Assembly (NCBI GenBank): GCA_009664345.1 | Contig: CP043547.1 | Coordinates: 6,228,709-6,292,708, forward strand | Reading direction: 5' to 3' | Length of the DNA: 64,000 nt | Source of the DNA: Planctomycetales bacterium 10988 | Lineage (GTDB): Bacteria; Planctomycetota; Planctomycetia; Pirellulales; Pb10988 | Made by a program: the position numbers and the translations under genes | The notes under the pieces: model-generated | Told to the model about the DNA's origin: nothing | Database searches by the model: none | Seen by the model: the letters and a program-made list of their open reading frames with translations, nothing else | Part shown: one piece after another, positions 8,017 through 17,048 of the stretch | How the letters are laid out: each line of letters starts with the position of its first letter | Numbering within the stretch: the stretch's first letter is position 1

Positions 8017-10473
8017 CTAAGAGCGGGCTTCCGGATCAAGTGAGAAAAGTTTTCTAGCCAAGGGCTGGCGGTTTTCCTGTGTGACAGCGGAAGTCTTGCG
8101 AAGATCGAAATTTTGAATCAAAGCCGGCAAGAGCACCAAATCTCCAATCAACGCTCCGATCATGGCTACGGAACCTAAAAGCCCAAAGTGATAAAGTGGC
8201 AAAAATCCATTCAGTGCCTGCTGTTCGCTCCAAGCAGACATTAATAAGTCGGGAAGCCAGAAAATCGAAAACCCCGCCAGATGCACAAAAGAAGTGAGCA
8301 GAATTGGCCTGCCGACATGTTGCAGGGTTTCAATCAACCCTCGAGTGACCGAACTCCCCGCCCTACGTGTCCGCTGCCGATAATGTAAAACGAAATGAAT
8401 CGTATCATTGAGAGCAATTCCCAAAGCGACCGTCACCACCATCGCCGACCCGGAGCTGATCGGCATTCGGAAAAGCCCCATCCCCCCAAAGACCAAAACT
8501 AGCGGCAAAGCGTTTGGTAGGAAAGCGATCAACGCCAAGCGAGGGGAACGGAACAAGATCAAACAAAGCCCCGCCATCGCAAAGAAACTTGTTGCCAAGC
8601 CATAGATCATCGCCCCCACTAAGCCATTGGAAAGATGCACGATTTGCGGCACGGCCCCCGTGATCGAACAATCAAAGCGATCGCGTGGTAACTCCTTCTC
8701 GACATAATCAACCAATCGGGCAAACTCCTCGGCATCCTGTTCCAAACACATCAAACTCAACCGCATTGCCCCTTGATTCTCTTTGTCATGACTCCAACTG
8801 CGGAATGAATTGAGAAACTGCTCCGAGTTTTTATTAACTTGCTGCATGCGAGCCCAGGCTTGAAAGAGATTACCTTCCTGCCCGGTTCGAATTAAATCCC
8901 GAAAGAACTGCCGCTGCCGTTCCAAAAAGCTATGTGTGGAAATGACATGGCGAACCCCCAAGGCTTCCTTTTCCGTGACTGTCTTAATGAACTCTTCCAC
9001 GGCCTGATGATTTGCCTGATAAGTTGCATCCCCGGAGGTATTCCACTTCGGCGACGTTCCACGTTCGTGAGGAATCAAGATCACTTCCAAGGGATACAGC
9101 CCTAACTTCCGATCGGAAAGGTGATTCAGGGCTTGGGAAATCTCCTGATCTTCAGCGAAAAAGGAAAATGGATTCCCATCCACCCGTAATCCGATCGCCT
9201 CCTTGTTTTGCCGTGGCCAAGCACAATAGACCAACAATCCCACCAGCAAGAGCATCATCACATTCACCCAAGACGCATAGCGAATACTCCCTCCGAAAAG
9301 CCGTTCCAACCGACGAGGGCTTAACGTTCGGCTTTTATGAGCAATCCGAATGGGGAAATAGCGAGTTATCAAGAAGACCGAAAAGAAGGCCAAAAGCGTT
9401 CCGGCAAAGAGGAGAAAACCTAACTCTTGAATCGGTTGCAACTCATTGAAAGCCAGCATGAGAAAACCGATCGCCGTCGTTGCCGCGGCTCCCAAACAGG
9501 GCACGCCAACCCAATAGATGAGACGTTCATGAAAGCGATCGTCTTCCCCAGGGAGATCATCCGCGGCATAGGCGGCGAAGTGAACGGTCGTCGCAACGGC
9601 AATGATCGAAATCAGCGTAGGAGCCGTAATGGCAATGATTCCCAGCTTCACTCCGAAGAGCCCCATTCCGCCTAAAACCAAGACAATCGCCATGGCGGAG
9701 CCAAGCACCGCGATTCCCAACGCCCGCCAACTTTGAAACCCCCACAAGAGGCAAAGCATTCCCAGGCCGAGAGATAGAGGCAGAAAGATCATGGCCACCC
9801 GACGGGCTCGTTTCTCCATCTCGATCATGATTAAAATGCTACTTGTCACATAGAAACGGACTTGTTTCCATGCTGGCTGAGATTCCGTATCCGCAAGAAT
9901 CGTCTGAACTTGGGAGAAGATTTCTCTTCGTTTGTTATTTCTTTCGAGAGAGCTGAGTTTATCGAAAGTCTGTAATTCACAGATCATGAGCAAGGTACGA
10001 TCGCTCAAACCTTCGTGCGTTTGGTCCCACAGGGCTTGATCGTAGAGTTTGAAGCGATCATCCTCTTGCGGCGTCAACAGGTCGGTGAGGGAAACGCCTT
10101 CAATTTCGGCCACTAGAGAAGCATCGTAAACCTGTTGCATTCCCTCAATTTGCGACAATTGTCGATGCAAACGAGCGAGAAGTTGATCATCTTGGGCGGT
10201 GATGGATCGCTGATAATGAATCCCGATTCCGATTGTATCTCCGGATTCAAAATGCCGTTGAAAGGCCTGATAGGCGTCTTGGCTTGACTTCGGCATCCAG
10301 CGTTCGGGAGAATCCTCCAAACGCAAGCGAGGCAGAAAAGCGACCGCGAGCAATAAACTAAGCAAAGTGATCACTAGAAAGAAGTGACGATAGTGATCAA
10401 TCGCTATCAAAACCGCTTTTAACAATCGAATCTCCCAGCCAAAGCGGAAGAGAAGAGAACCTGCCCCAAACAC
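8017..10473 (-). CDS. MMPL/RND-superfamily exporter
   Basis: An 818-aa membrane transporter with the two-fold RND layout: a transmembrane helix near the N-terminus, a large extracytoplasmic domain (about residues 50-225), a helix bundle with a sterol-sensing-like region (about 230-420), a second extracytoplasmic domain, and a last bundle (about 630-790). The motifs GSAMVVTVALGIALNDTIH and LIGYSVAL-type helices are typical of MMPL and hopanoid/lipid exporters. The annotated GTG at 10473 may be too early; a TTG at 10425 has GGGAG 6 nt upstream. It probably uses the proton gradient to move a lipid or envelope component. It lies downstream of the polysaccharide deacetylase on the same strand, which suggests an envelope role. 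The substrate is unknown. Confidence 0.85.
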   Translation of the reverse strand: MFGAGSLLFRFGWEIRLLKAVLIAIDHYRHFFLVITLLSLLLAVAFLPRLRLEDSPERWMPKSSQDAYQAFQRHFESGDTIGIGIHYQRSITAQDDQLLARLHRQLSQIEGMQQVYDASLVAEIEGVSLTDLLTPQEDDRFKLYDQALWDQTHEGLSDRTLLMICELQTFDKLSSLERNNKRREIFSQVQTILADTESQPAWKQVRFYVTSSILIMIEMEKRARRVAMIFLPLSLGLGMLCLLWGFQSWRALGIAVLGSAMAIVLVLGGMGLFGVKLGIIAITAPTLISIIAVATTVHFAAYAADDLPGEDDRFHERLIYWVGVPCLGAAATTAIGFLMLAFNELQPIQELGFLLFAGTLLAFFSVFLITRYFPIRIAHKSRTLSPRRLERLFGGSIRYASWVNVMMLLLVGLLVYCAWPRQNKEAIGLRVDGNPFSFFAEDQEISQALNHLSDRKLGLYPLEVILIPHERGTSPKWNTSGDATYQANHQAVEEFIKTVTEKEALGVRHVISTHSFLERQRQFFRDLIRTGQEGNLFQAWARMQQVNKNSEQFLNSFRSWSHDKENQGAMRLSLMCLEQDAEEFARLVDYVEKELPRDRFDCSITGAVPQIVHLSNGLVGAMIYGLATSFFAMAGLCLILFRSPRLALIAFLPNALPLVLVFGGMGLFRMPISSGSAMVVTVALGIALNDTIHFVLHYRQRTRRAGSSVTRGLIETLQHVGRPILLTSFVHLAGFSIFWLPDLLMSAWSEQQALNGFLPLYHFGLLGSVAMIGALIGDLVLLPALIQNFDLRKTSAVTQENRQPLARKLFSLDPEARS

Positions 10474-10575
10474 CTATCGGTGTAGTATAGGTCTTGGGTG
10501 GCCTGGTTTGAATGGCTGGCGAAGAGAGTTTTTCTATTTTACTGATTTTGCAGGCGTTCGAAAGCCTTCCGACGA

Positions 10576-11514
10576 TCAAGAGAGTGAGGCCGGCAACGGG
10601 GAGACGCCTGGTTTTTGAGAGGCACCGGCTTTGCAATTCAAGTGATCATCTTTGACTTGTTGAACGACTTCAGAGATAGGAGCAAAGGAAAAGGTTTGTA
10701 CTAGCGAACGAAGTTTTCTTTCGGTTGAATGTAAGTTGACACAATGACGCCAACGGGAAAGTTTTGAGCCGGCATTAAGCTTCGGTTGTTCTGGATCAAT
10801 TTCCCAAGGATGTAAATAGAAAACAAAAGGCCGCTGATGAACTTGATTGACTTGTTTTAAACAATACAGTGACCAAGGGAGTGGATAGAGTCGAAAGTAT
10901 CCACCTCCGGAGATCGGGAGATTCCACTTTCCAATCGGATAAACAGAAGGCGGAAATTCATCAATCGAACCACTCGGGGTCAATTGTTGATGAATCTCAG
11001 GATTCGCATCGGGAATTCCATAGCGATCGTGATAAACAGGAAAGATACTGGAATCGAGAGTGAAGCCTTCTTCAACAAGTATTTCAAGCGCCCACAACGA
11101 ACGTTCCGTGATAGAAAAACTTGCAGCTCGAAAGGAAGTGATCGCTTGGTTTGATAAATTTTCTAGAATATCTTTAGAACGTTTTAAATCTTCACGAAAT
11201 TGTCGAGGAGATTGTTCATAAACAAGCCGATGCCAGTAACTGTGCGAAGCCAGTTCGTGTCCTGCCGCGGCGATCTCTCGCACGAGTTGTGGATATTTTT
11301 CCGCGACCCAACCTAAGACATAAAAAGTACCTTTTACATTTTCTTCCGCAAAAATTTCTAGTAACCGCATCGTATTGGAAACAGCTCGACTTTCAAACGA
11401 ATCCCATTGCGACCGATCGATCTCTCGTTCAAAGGCAGAGACTTGAAAATAATCTTCCACATCAATCGTCAAAGCATTTCGTAAAGCAGAAGTTGTATCC
11501 ATCGGTGACATCAT
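10576..11514 (-). CDS. Polysaccharide deacetylase, XrtA-locus type
   Basis: A 312-aa NodB-fold deacetylase. The N-terminal motif LTIDVEDYFQVSAF is the hallmark of the exosortase/EPS-locus subfamily. It is followed by GTFYVLGWVAEKYPQLV, the metal-binding HELASHSYWHRLV (His-x4-His), the SFRAASFSIT arginine motif, and HPWEIDPEQPK near the C-terminus, as in the DUF3473 tail of that subfamily. It would remove N-acetyl groups from an exopolysaccharide in or near the envelope. No signal peptide is seen, as usual for this group. It lies 61 bp downstream of the EpsI-like gene and 102 bp upstream of the MMPL exporter, probably one transcription unit. Confidence 0.92.
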   Translation of the reverse strand: MMSPMDTTSALRNALTIDVEDYFQVSAFEREIDRSQWDSFESRAVSNTMRLLEIFAEENVKGTFYVLGWVAEKYPQLVREIAAAGHELASHSYWHRLVYEQSPRQFREDLKRSKDILENLSNQAITSFRAASFSITERSLWALEILVEEGFTLDSSIFPVYHDRYGIPDANPEIHQQLTPSGSIDEFPPSVYPIGKWNLPISGGGYFRLYPLPWSLYCLKQVNQVHQRPFVFYLHPWEIDPEQPKLNAGSKLSRWRHCVNLHSTERKLRSLVQTFSFAPISEVVQQVKDDHLNCKAGASQKPGVSPLPASLS

Positions 11515-11575
11515 TACTTGAGCGAGAATTTTTATTGTTTAACGAACATTGTAATCGTATAAAGATGCTCACTAT

Positions 11576-12286
11576 TTAATTCGTGGTGAATTGTTGAATC
11601 CACTCTTTGGTTACAGAACTTTCTTCTTGTGGGATGACTAAATGATTTTCTAAAACAGGTAGAAAGTCTTTCAAGAACGTTTCACAAGGATCATTCTCTT
11701 CCAACTCGGTTTGAAACGCGACTTGGGCTGCGAGTTGTAGTTTAAATAGATAGGAAGAGCCAGCAAACTCAAATCGTGGTTGTTCGGAAGCCTTCCAGCC
11801 ATCTCCCCCATTCCACGCATAACAAACGCTTAGAGATTCACCAGAGACCTGTTTCGATTGAAGTTTTAAACGCCAACAGCTTTGGGGCGTTTCTTCTTCA
11901 GTGAAAGAAAGCTCTACTGCCTTGCGTTCTGTTAACAATCGATAACTTTGACTGGAATAACAAATCTCCGGAGTATGAACAGATATCGGTCCCGGAGGTC
12001 CCAACAAGAGGGCGACTTTGACCACTTCTCCAGTCATTTGATTTTGATAGGCCGCTTGAAAAGAACCGGCACATTCTAACATGTCCGTGATTTTTTCATC
12101 CAGCGGTTCTACAGTTTCCAACTTCCAAGGACCGGCCTCTTGCGGCAGTTGTTCAAAGCTGGAAGCAGCCTTTGCTAACGACTGGGAATCACCCCAGCGT
12201 GAGTCAAGCTCTCCATGAACCCACCCTGAAGTAGCTGTCAGTGCAGCAATCATACTAAATCCAAAGACGATAAAGATCGCTTTCAT
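11576..12286 (-). CDS. Exosortase-associated EpsI-family protein
   Basis: A 236-aa protein with an N-terminal membrane anchor or signal (residues 1-25) and the conserved core of the EpsI/DUF3485 family. Landmarks are LPQEAGPWKLE, MLECAGSFQAAYQN, and LLGPPGPISVHTPEICYSSQSY. That last motif, with H and CY, is diagnostic. EpsI proteins accompany exosortases in exopolysaccharide and protein-sorting loci. No exosortase gene is in the window, and the upstream 560 bp look non-coding, so the partner must lie elsewhere. It probably leads the transcription unit containing the deacetylase and MMPL exporter. Confidence 0.85.
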   Translation of the reverse strand: MKAIFIVFGFSMIAALTATSGWVHGELDSRWGDSQSLAKAASSFEQLPQEAGPWKLETVEPLDEKITDMLECAGSFQAAYQNQMTGEVVKVALLLGPPGPISVHTPEICYSSQSYRLLTERKAVELSFTEEETPQSCWRLKLQSKQVSGESLSVCYAWNGGDGWKASEQPRFEFAGSSYLFKLQLAAQVAFQTELEENDPCETFLKDFLPVLENHLVIPQEESSVTKEWIQQFTTN

Positions 12287-12787
12287 GGGTTTTCTTTCAA
12301 GTCGAAGGTTTGTTTAGCGAGTTGGGAGTGAATAAAATAGATCGCAGATTACACAGCCGAACCGTCATTGTCATTTGTTCGATGGCGTTTAATGGTTGTG
12401 GCTATAGGCTTGGGTGATGTCAGGGGGGCATCTTCGTTCTTCACTTCATTTCAATAGAAAGAAAGGGATGAACAGAATCAGGGAGGTCGCGGTAAAATTC
12501 AAGTTGAGCTTACCGCTGAATTCGGCTTGAAAATGTAGAACGATATTCCATTTAAATCAATAGGAAAAGTGTTGGATTTTAGAGAATCTTTCACGTAGAG
12601 AATCGCCTAGGAGGCGGGAATTCTTCACCGTCTTTCCACACACCTGCCGGATTGATCTAAATGATACTGGGCTTTGAATCTTATGACATTCACGACCGCC
12701 GATCGGACGCCTCGTATGTGACTTGTATTCCTGGGCCAGGAGTTTGCTTCCCGCTTCCTGACGCCAGGAGCCATGCCGAATCAGCAT
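12287..12787. other. Gene-poor intergenic region
   Basis: About 500 bp between the EpsI-like gene and the secDF terminator. It should contain the promoter for the EpsI cluster. A 76-codon minus-strand ORF (12557-12787) lies here but has no family resemblance and no clear ribosome site, so I leave it uncalled. No RNA gene was recognised. Confidence 0.45.
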
Positions 12788-12824
12788 AAAAAAAGGGCTC
12801 TTCGTTGGTAGAAGAACCCTTTTA
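12788..12824 (-). terminator. Rho-independent terminator of secDF
   Basis: On the minus strand the arms AAGGGTTCTTC and GAAGAGCCCTT pair around a short loop, followed directly by a run of seven T. It lies 23 bp beyond the secDF stop codon. Confidence 0.85.
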
Positions 12825-12846
12825 AAGTTTTTACAAGAAATGAAAG

Positions 12847-15800
12847 TTAGGCGGCTTTCTCAGCGACCTTTTCATTCTTGGCATTTTCAGCAGCTTCACG
12901 GGCGTAAGAACCGCTCAACCACAACAAGGTCGGGCAGGCCACGAAGATCGAGCTGTAAGTACCGACAATTACCCCGACAAGGAGGGCAAAGGCAAAGCCG
13001 TGAATTCCCGGACCACCACCGATGTAAAGAATCGCCACCACCAAGAAGGTCGTGACCGAGGTCAGCAAGGTACGGCTCAAGGTTTGGTTCACACTTTGAT
13101 TGACCATGGCGGTGGTGAGATGAGGATTTTTCCCTCGCACTTCCCGCACTCGGTCGAAGACCACGATGGTATCGTTGAGCGAATAACCAATGATCGTCAA
13201 GAAGGCGGCGACCATCGTTAGGTTGATCTTGAACGGTTCAAGCTGCAAAAGCTCGCTTCCTGGAATCGGAGCGAGATAAGCACTGATGGCGACACAACCA
13301 AGCACGACCAACACGTCATGCACCAAGGCAACCACCGCTGCAAGGCCGTAGGCAACCCGTTGGAAGCGGAACCAAATATAGCCAATGATACAAAGCAGGC
13401 TGACCACGATAGCAGCAATCGCGGCTTGTTGGGCATTGCCAGCCACGGCAGAACCGATTTTATTCGAGGTCGGGAAGTAAGGAGTATTCTCCAAGGTATC
13501 CTTGAAGGCAGCCATAATGGGCTTGGCTTCTTCAGGCGGGAGAGAGAATTCAATGACCCACTTATCAAAGGCCACTTCACTTCCTTCAACAAACTCGGGG
13601 TCTTCGGCACGAACGCGAACACGGCCTTCGGGGTCTCCTTCGCCAGCCTTTTGGAAGGCATCGGCAAGTTTGAAGAGGAGCGTCGGTTGGTTCAAGGCCC
13701 GTGCAAATTCGACAGGGAAGCGAGTTCCGCCGACAAAGCTTTGTCGCATCGAAGGAGCATCCGGAGTTGGTTCTTCCGTTTCTACTTCAGATGTTTCTTC
13801 CGACTCTTCTCCATTAGTGGAAGCTTCTTCCTCGGAGCTTTCTTCCGCTTGTCCTAAGAGAGCGGTCGAAAGCATCAACGCCTTTGAGTTGGCTCCGAGT
13901 TGAACCGGCTTTTGCGGGAACAAAGCAGCGGAATCATCCCCTTCCTCAGCAGGTTCTTCCGAGGATTCCTCACTGGAGTTTTCCGTGGAAGATTCTTCCG
14001 AATTCGATTCTTCCGTTTCGGTGGAAGTATTCTCTTCGGTTGATTCAGAAGTTTCTTCCGAGGTGTTCGAAGTATCCGGAGTCGTTTCCGTGGAAGGTTC
14101 TTCGGTGGAAGTCGCTTCTTCTGTTCCCGAAGCTGTTGGTTCTTCGATCACTTCGAAGTTTTCCAGGTCGCTCTCCAAGACGTTATGAACAAGCTTTTGC
14201 TTGAAAATATCGCTCAATTTTGTTTTGACCTGATCATCATCTTCGGTTTGGGTATTGATGATGAACTTGCGATCTTCTTCGGTATTGGAGATCAGCGGCG
14301 ATTGCAGAACGTCGCCCCCTTGTTCTTCGATACTCGTACGGACGAAGTTGATATCTTGCTGTTCTTCAAATTCCATCCAAACCGAGGTTCCCCCGGTGAA
14401 GTCGATGTCCAAAAGGTTATTGCCCCGAGTAAACGTCGAAGCCAAACCAACTCCAATGACCAGCAGCGAAATCACAAAAGCGATATGACGGCGGCCAATG
14501 AAATCAATCGCGGTACGGTCAAGAATCCGATTCATTTTCAATTCAGTCAGGAAGCGTTTGCGTTCAGCCAGATCGAAGACCGCGCGGGCGGCATAGATCG
14601 CAGTGAACATACTGAAGACAATCCCCAACCAAAGGGTGACGGCGAAGCCTTTCACTTGGTCAGTACCAATCACATACAATACTGTCGCGGTGATCAAGGT
14701 CGTCAAGTTGGCATCGACAATGGTGGTTGTCGCCCGAGCAAAACCGTTGCGGATACTCATTCGCAATGTTGCCCCGCGATCGAGTTCTTCACGAATCCGC
14801 TCAAAGATAAGGACATTCGCATCGACCGACATCCCTACCGTAAGCACAATCCCCGCCAAACCGGGCAAGGTGAAAGCGGCGTTCATGGCATACATCGCAG
14901 CAACCAGCATCAACAAGTTGAGCAACACCGCAAAGCAGGCCACAAACCCAGCGAAGCGATAATAAAACATCATAAAGATCAGCACGGCACCCAGCGAAAT
15001 CCCAATCGACCAAGCCCCAGCACGAATTGTATCTTCGCCAAGTTGCGGACCGACCAATTCATCCAAAACCGGAGTTTTATTCAAAGCTGCCGGCAAGGCA
15101 CCTCCATTGAGAATATCCACCAAATCTTGGACTTGATCCCTGGTGAATTGCCCTTGAATGATCCCTTGATTGGAAATACGAGAGTTAATCGTCGGAGCCG
15201 AATAGAGATGATCGTCCAGCACGACCCCCAGCAAGCGGCGGCGGCCAGCTTCATCGGGAAGGTTGGCACCCGTTAAAGAACTGAAGCGGCGGGCTCCGGT
15301 GCTATCAAAGGTAAAACCAACCGCCGGGAAACCACCTTCATCCTGCGTGACATAGGCTCGGGAAAGATATTCCCCCGTGACATTGTAACGATCGACTTTG
15401 ACCAAGACTTCGACTTGATCGCGAACGCGACGCCAGCCGGTTCCTTCTTCCGCACTTGGATCATAGCCAGCTGGAGTAACCGCCAGTTCGCGTTCGGCTT
15501 CGGGAAGTTCCGGGTCTTCCACACGGGCAACAGGAATCCAACGGGCACGCAATTGGCCATTTTGATCGAAGACTTTCCGCGAAAGCCCTTCTTGTTCTTT
15601 GGTTCGTTCGGCCATGCGGAGGAGATCGGTATCACGATCGTCAGCCAAGATACGGAATTGCAAGCTTCCGATATTGGTGATCACATCTTTGATTCGATCC
15701 GCTTCTTCTTGGCTGACGCCAGGCATGATGATTTGAACTTGGTTCGTGCCGAAGCGACGGATTTTCAGCTCTTTCACGCCAGCCGGGTCAATCCGATTGC

Positions 15801-16080
15801 GGACGGCGGCAATCAGGCGATCATAGTCGATCGAACCTTCTGAGGGATCAACCTTTTCTTGATCAACCTCATAAACAAGGTTCAAACCACCTGCCAGGTC
15901 GATGCCGAAGCGAGGCTGACCAAAGGCGATGATCGCACCGGAAACGGAGATGAAGAGGAAAATCCAAAAGAATCTCCATCCGTACTCCCGGACGCGTAAA
16001 GTTTGTGCGAGAAAATAAGCCAAGACTGCCGGAACGATCAGTATGGCGAGAGTAATGAGAGTGACGTAGAACGCTTGCAT
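12847..16080 (-). CDS. secDF: Fused SecD-SecF protein translocase subunit
   Basis: A 1077-aa fusion of SecD and SecF, which use the proton gradient to help complete protein export through SecYEG. The SecD half shows GIDLAGGLNLVYEV near residue 62, an extracytoplasmic P1 domain, and a TM bundle with VLTVGMSVDANVLIFERIREE. The SecF half begins near residue 530, with LDIDFTGGTSVWMEF and later IIGYSLNDTIVVFDRVREV. Unusually, the SecF extracytoplasmic region contains an insertion of about 130 residues (roughly 645-778) made almost only of Glu, Ser and Thr. Gene order tgt-yajC-secDF matches the classical tgt-yajC-secD-secF operon. The start at 16080 is preceded by AGGA about 10 nt away. Confidence 0.95.
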   Translation of the reverse strand: MQAFYVTLITLAILIVPAVLAYFLAQTLRVREYGWRFFWIFLFISVSGAIIAFGQPRFGIDLAGGLNLVYEVDQEKVDPSEGSIDYDRLIAAVRNRIDPAGVKELKIRRFGTNQVQIIMPGVSQEEADRIKDVITNIGSLQFRILADDRDTDLLRMAERTKEQEGLSRKVFDQNGQLRARWIPVARVEDPELPEAERELAVTPAGYDPSAEEGTGWRRVRDQVEVLVKVDRYNVTGEYLSRAYVTQDEGGFPAVGFTFDSTGARRFSSLTGANLPDEAGRRRLLGVVLDDHLYSAPTINSRISNQGIIQGQFTRDQVQDLVDILNGGALPAALNKTPVLDELVGPQLGEDTIRAGAWSIGISLGAVLIFMMFYYRFAGFVACFAVLLNLLMLVAAMYAMNAAFTLPGLAGIVLTVGMSVDANVLIFERIREELDRGATLRMSIRNGFARATTTIVDANLTTLITATVLYVIGTDQVKGFAVTLWLGIVFSMFTAIYAARAVFDLAERKRFLTELKMNRILDRTAIDFIGRRHIAFVISLLVIGVGLASTFTRGNNLLDIDFTGGTSVWMEFEEQQDINFVRTSIEEQGGDVLQSPLISNTEEDRKFIINTQTEDDDQVKTKLSDIFKQKLVHNVLESDLENFEVIEEPTASGTEEATSTEEPSTETTPDTSNTSEETSESTEENTSTETEESNSEESSTENSSEESSEEPAEEGDDSAALFPQKPVQLGANSKALMLSTALLGQAEESSEEEASTNGEESEETSEVETEEPTPDAPSMRQSFVGGTRFPVEFARALNQPTLLFKLADAFQKAGEGDPEGRVRVRAEDPEFVEGSEVAFDKWVIEFSLPPEEAKPIMAAFKDTLENTPYFPTSNKIGSAVAGNAQQAAIAAIVVSLLCIIGYIWFRFQRVAYGLAAVVALVHDVLVVLGCVAISAYLAPIPGSELLQLEPFKINLTMVAAFLTIIGYSLNDTIVVFDRVREVRGKNPHLTTAMVNQSVNQTLSRTLLTSVTTFLVVAILYIGGGPGIHGFAFALLVGVIVGTYSSIFVACPTLLWLSGSYAREAAENAKNEKVAEKAA

Positions 16081-16220
16081 CTCGAATGATCCTACCTAAA
16101 ACGACGAAAAATTGACTGCGGGGATCCTCCCGATCCCTGTTATTTCAACTCGGGGTCGATTGAACCTATTAAATGAATGTCTGAATTATGAAAGCGAGTT
16201 TCAGTGATCGATAGTCGCGA

Positions 16221-16625
16221 TTACTCTTTAACTGCTTTTTCCTTGGTGGCTTTTTCTTCTACCATTTTGCCTTCGATCATGCTTCCGAGGATCGTGATCT
16301 TGGTGTCTTCATGGGTGCGAATCGTGATTTCGGAATCCTTGCTCTTTTCGGAAAGCTGTCGAACCCCGGTCACGACACCAATAATGCCCCCTTTGGTGAT
16401 CACACGATCGTTCTTTTTCAAGCTCTCGATCATGGACTTACGGCGGTTTTCCTGCTGCTGTTGAGGCCGGATCAGAAGCATATAATAGGCAAAGACAATC
16501 ATCAGCATGAGCGGAAGTGAGGATAGGAACCAATTTCCGTTCGGCTGCTCTGGTTGTGCTTGTTGCTGAGCAAAGAGCGTGGTGAATTCCCAAGGGAAGT
16601 GAACCCACAAAGAGAGATCGTTCAC
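16221..16625 (-). CDS. yajC: Sec translocon accessory protein YajC
   Basis: A 134-aa single-span protein that associates with SecDF. A GTG start at 16625 opens an extended N-terminus including a Q/P-rich stretch. A transmembrane helix follows (FLSSLPLMLMIVFAYYMLLI), then the family signature RPQQQQENRRKSMIESLKKNDRVITKGGIIGVV. The C-terminal tail is rich in Lys and Glu. It is 140 bp upstream of secDF on the same strand and shares its operon. Confidence 0.95.
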   Translation of the reverse strand: MNDLSLWVHFPWEFTTLFAQQQAQPEQPNGNWFLSSLPLMLMIVFAYYMLLIRPQQQQENRRKSMIESLKKNDRVITKGGIIGVVTGVRQLSEKSKDSEITIRTHEDTKITILGSMIEGKMVEEKATKEKAVKE

Positions 16626-17048
16626 AACGATTTCCGATCTAAGAAAGAACGTAAGGAAAGCGGATGGAAACCGCTTAGTTTCGCTCTTTTTGGCTGAGAG
16701 ATCAAGGGGTAACCAGGAATGAACTCACTCAAAAGGGGAATCAAAACGCCCTTCCAAGAAAAAACAGTCGTAGCGGTTATCATAAGTGGAACGGATAAAC
16801 TGGGCAAGAGCAAGATTTTTGATTGCGCTGGAGACCTTGAAGGGGAAGTTTACGGGGAAGGAAAAGGTGGGGATTAGGGATCAGGTTTCGGGTTTCAGGG
16901 TTCAGATGACCAGGCAAGGTTAAGAAATAAGCCTATGTTTCTTGATGAGCAACATTGGATAAGGATCAGTTTTTCTATTGTTTTCAGTTTCCAGCCCGAA
17001 ACCTGAAACCTGAAACCTATCCGTTTCCCTGGAGTTCGGGCAGAACCG
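16626..17048. other. Intergenic region with inverted heptamer repeats
   Basis: About 420 bp between tgt and yajC without a recognised gene. It holds two oppositely oriented groups of RGGTTTC-type heptamers, listed separately. The distance suggests yajC-secDF may have its own promoter rather than relying on readthrough from tgt. Confidence 0.5.
16882..17020. repeat. Inverted pair of RGGTTTC heptamer tandem arrays
   Basis: The left array (16882-16904) reads as three heptamers: AGGTTTC, GGGTTTC, AGGGTTC. The right array (16993-17020) has the opposite orientation and on the minus strand reads AGGTTTC three times, then GGGCTGG. About 88 bp separate them. Together they could form a large cruciform or a transcript hairpin between tgt and yajC. 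Confidence 0.7.

Noticed and set aside
12557-12787. 76-codon minus-strand ORF in the gap before secDF
   Set aside because: No ribosome site, no family resemblance, and it ends in a gene-poor region.
14185-15276. 363-codon plus-strand ORF
   Set aside because: It lies entirely inside secDF on the other strand, and its composition (His/Gln/Asn-rich) is that of an antisense frame.
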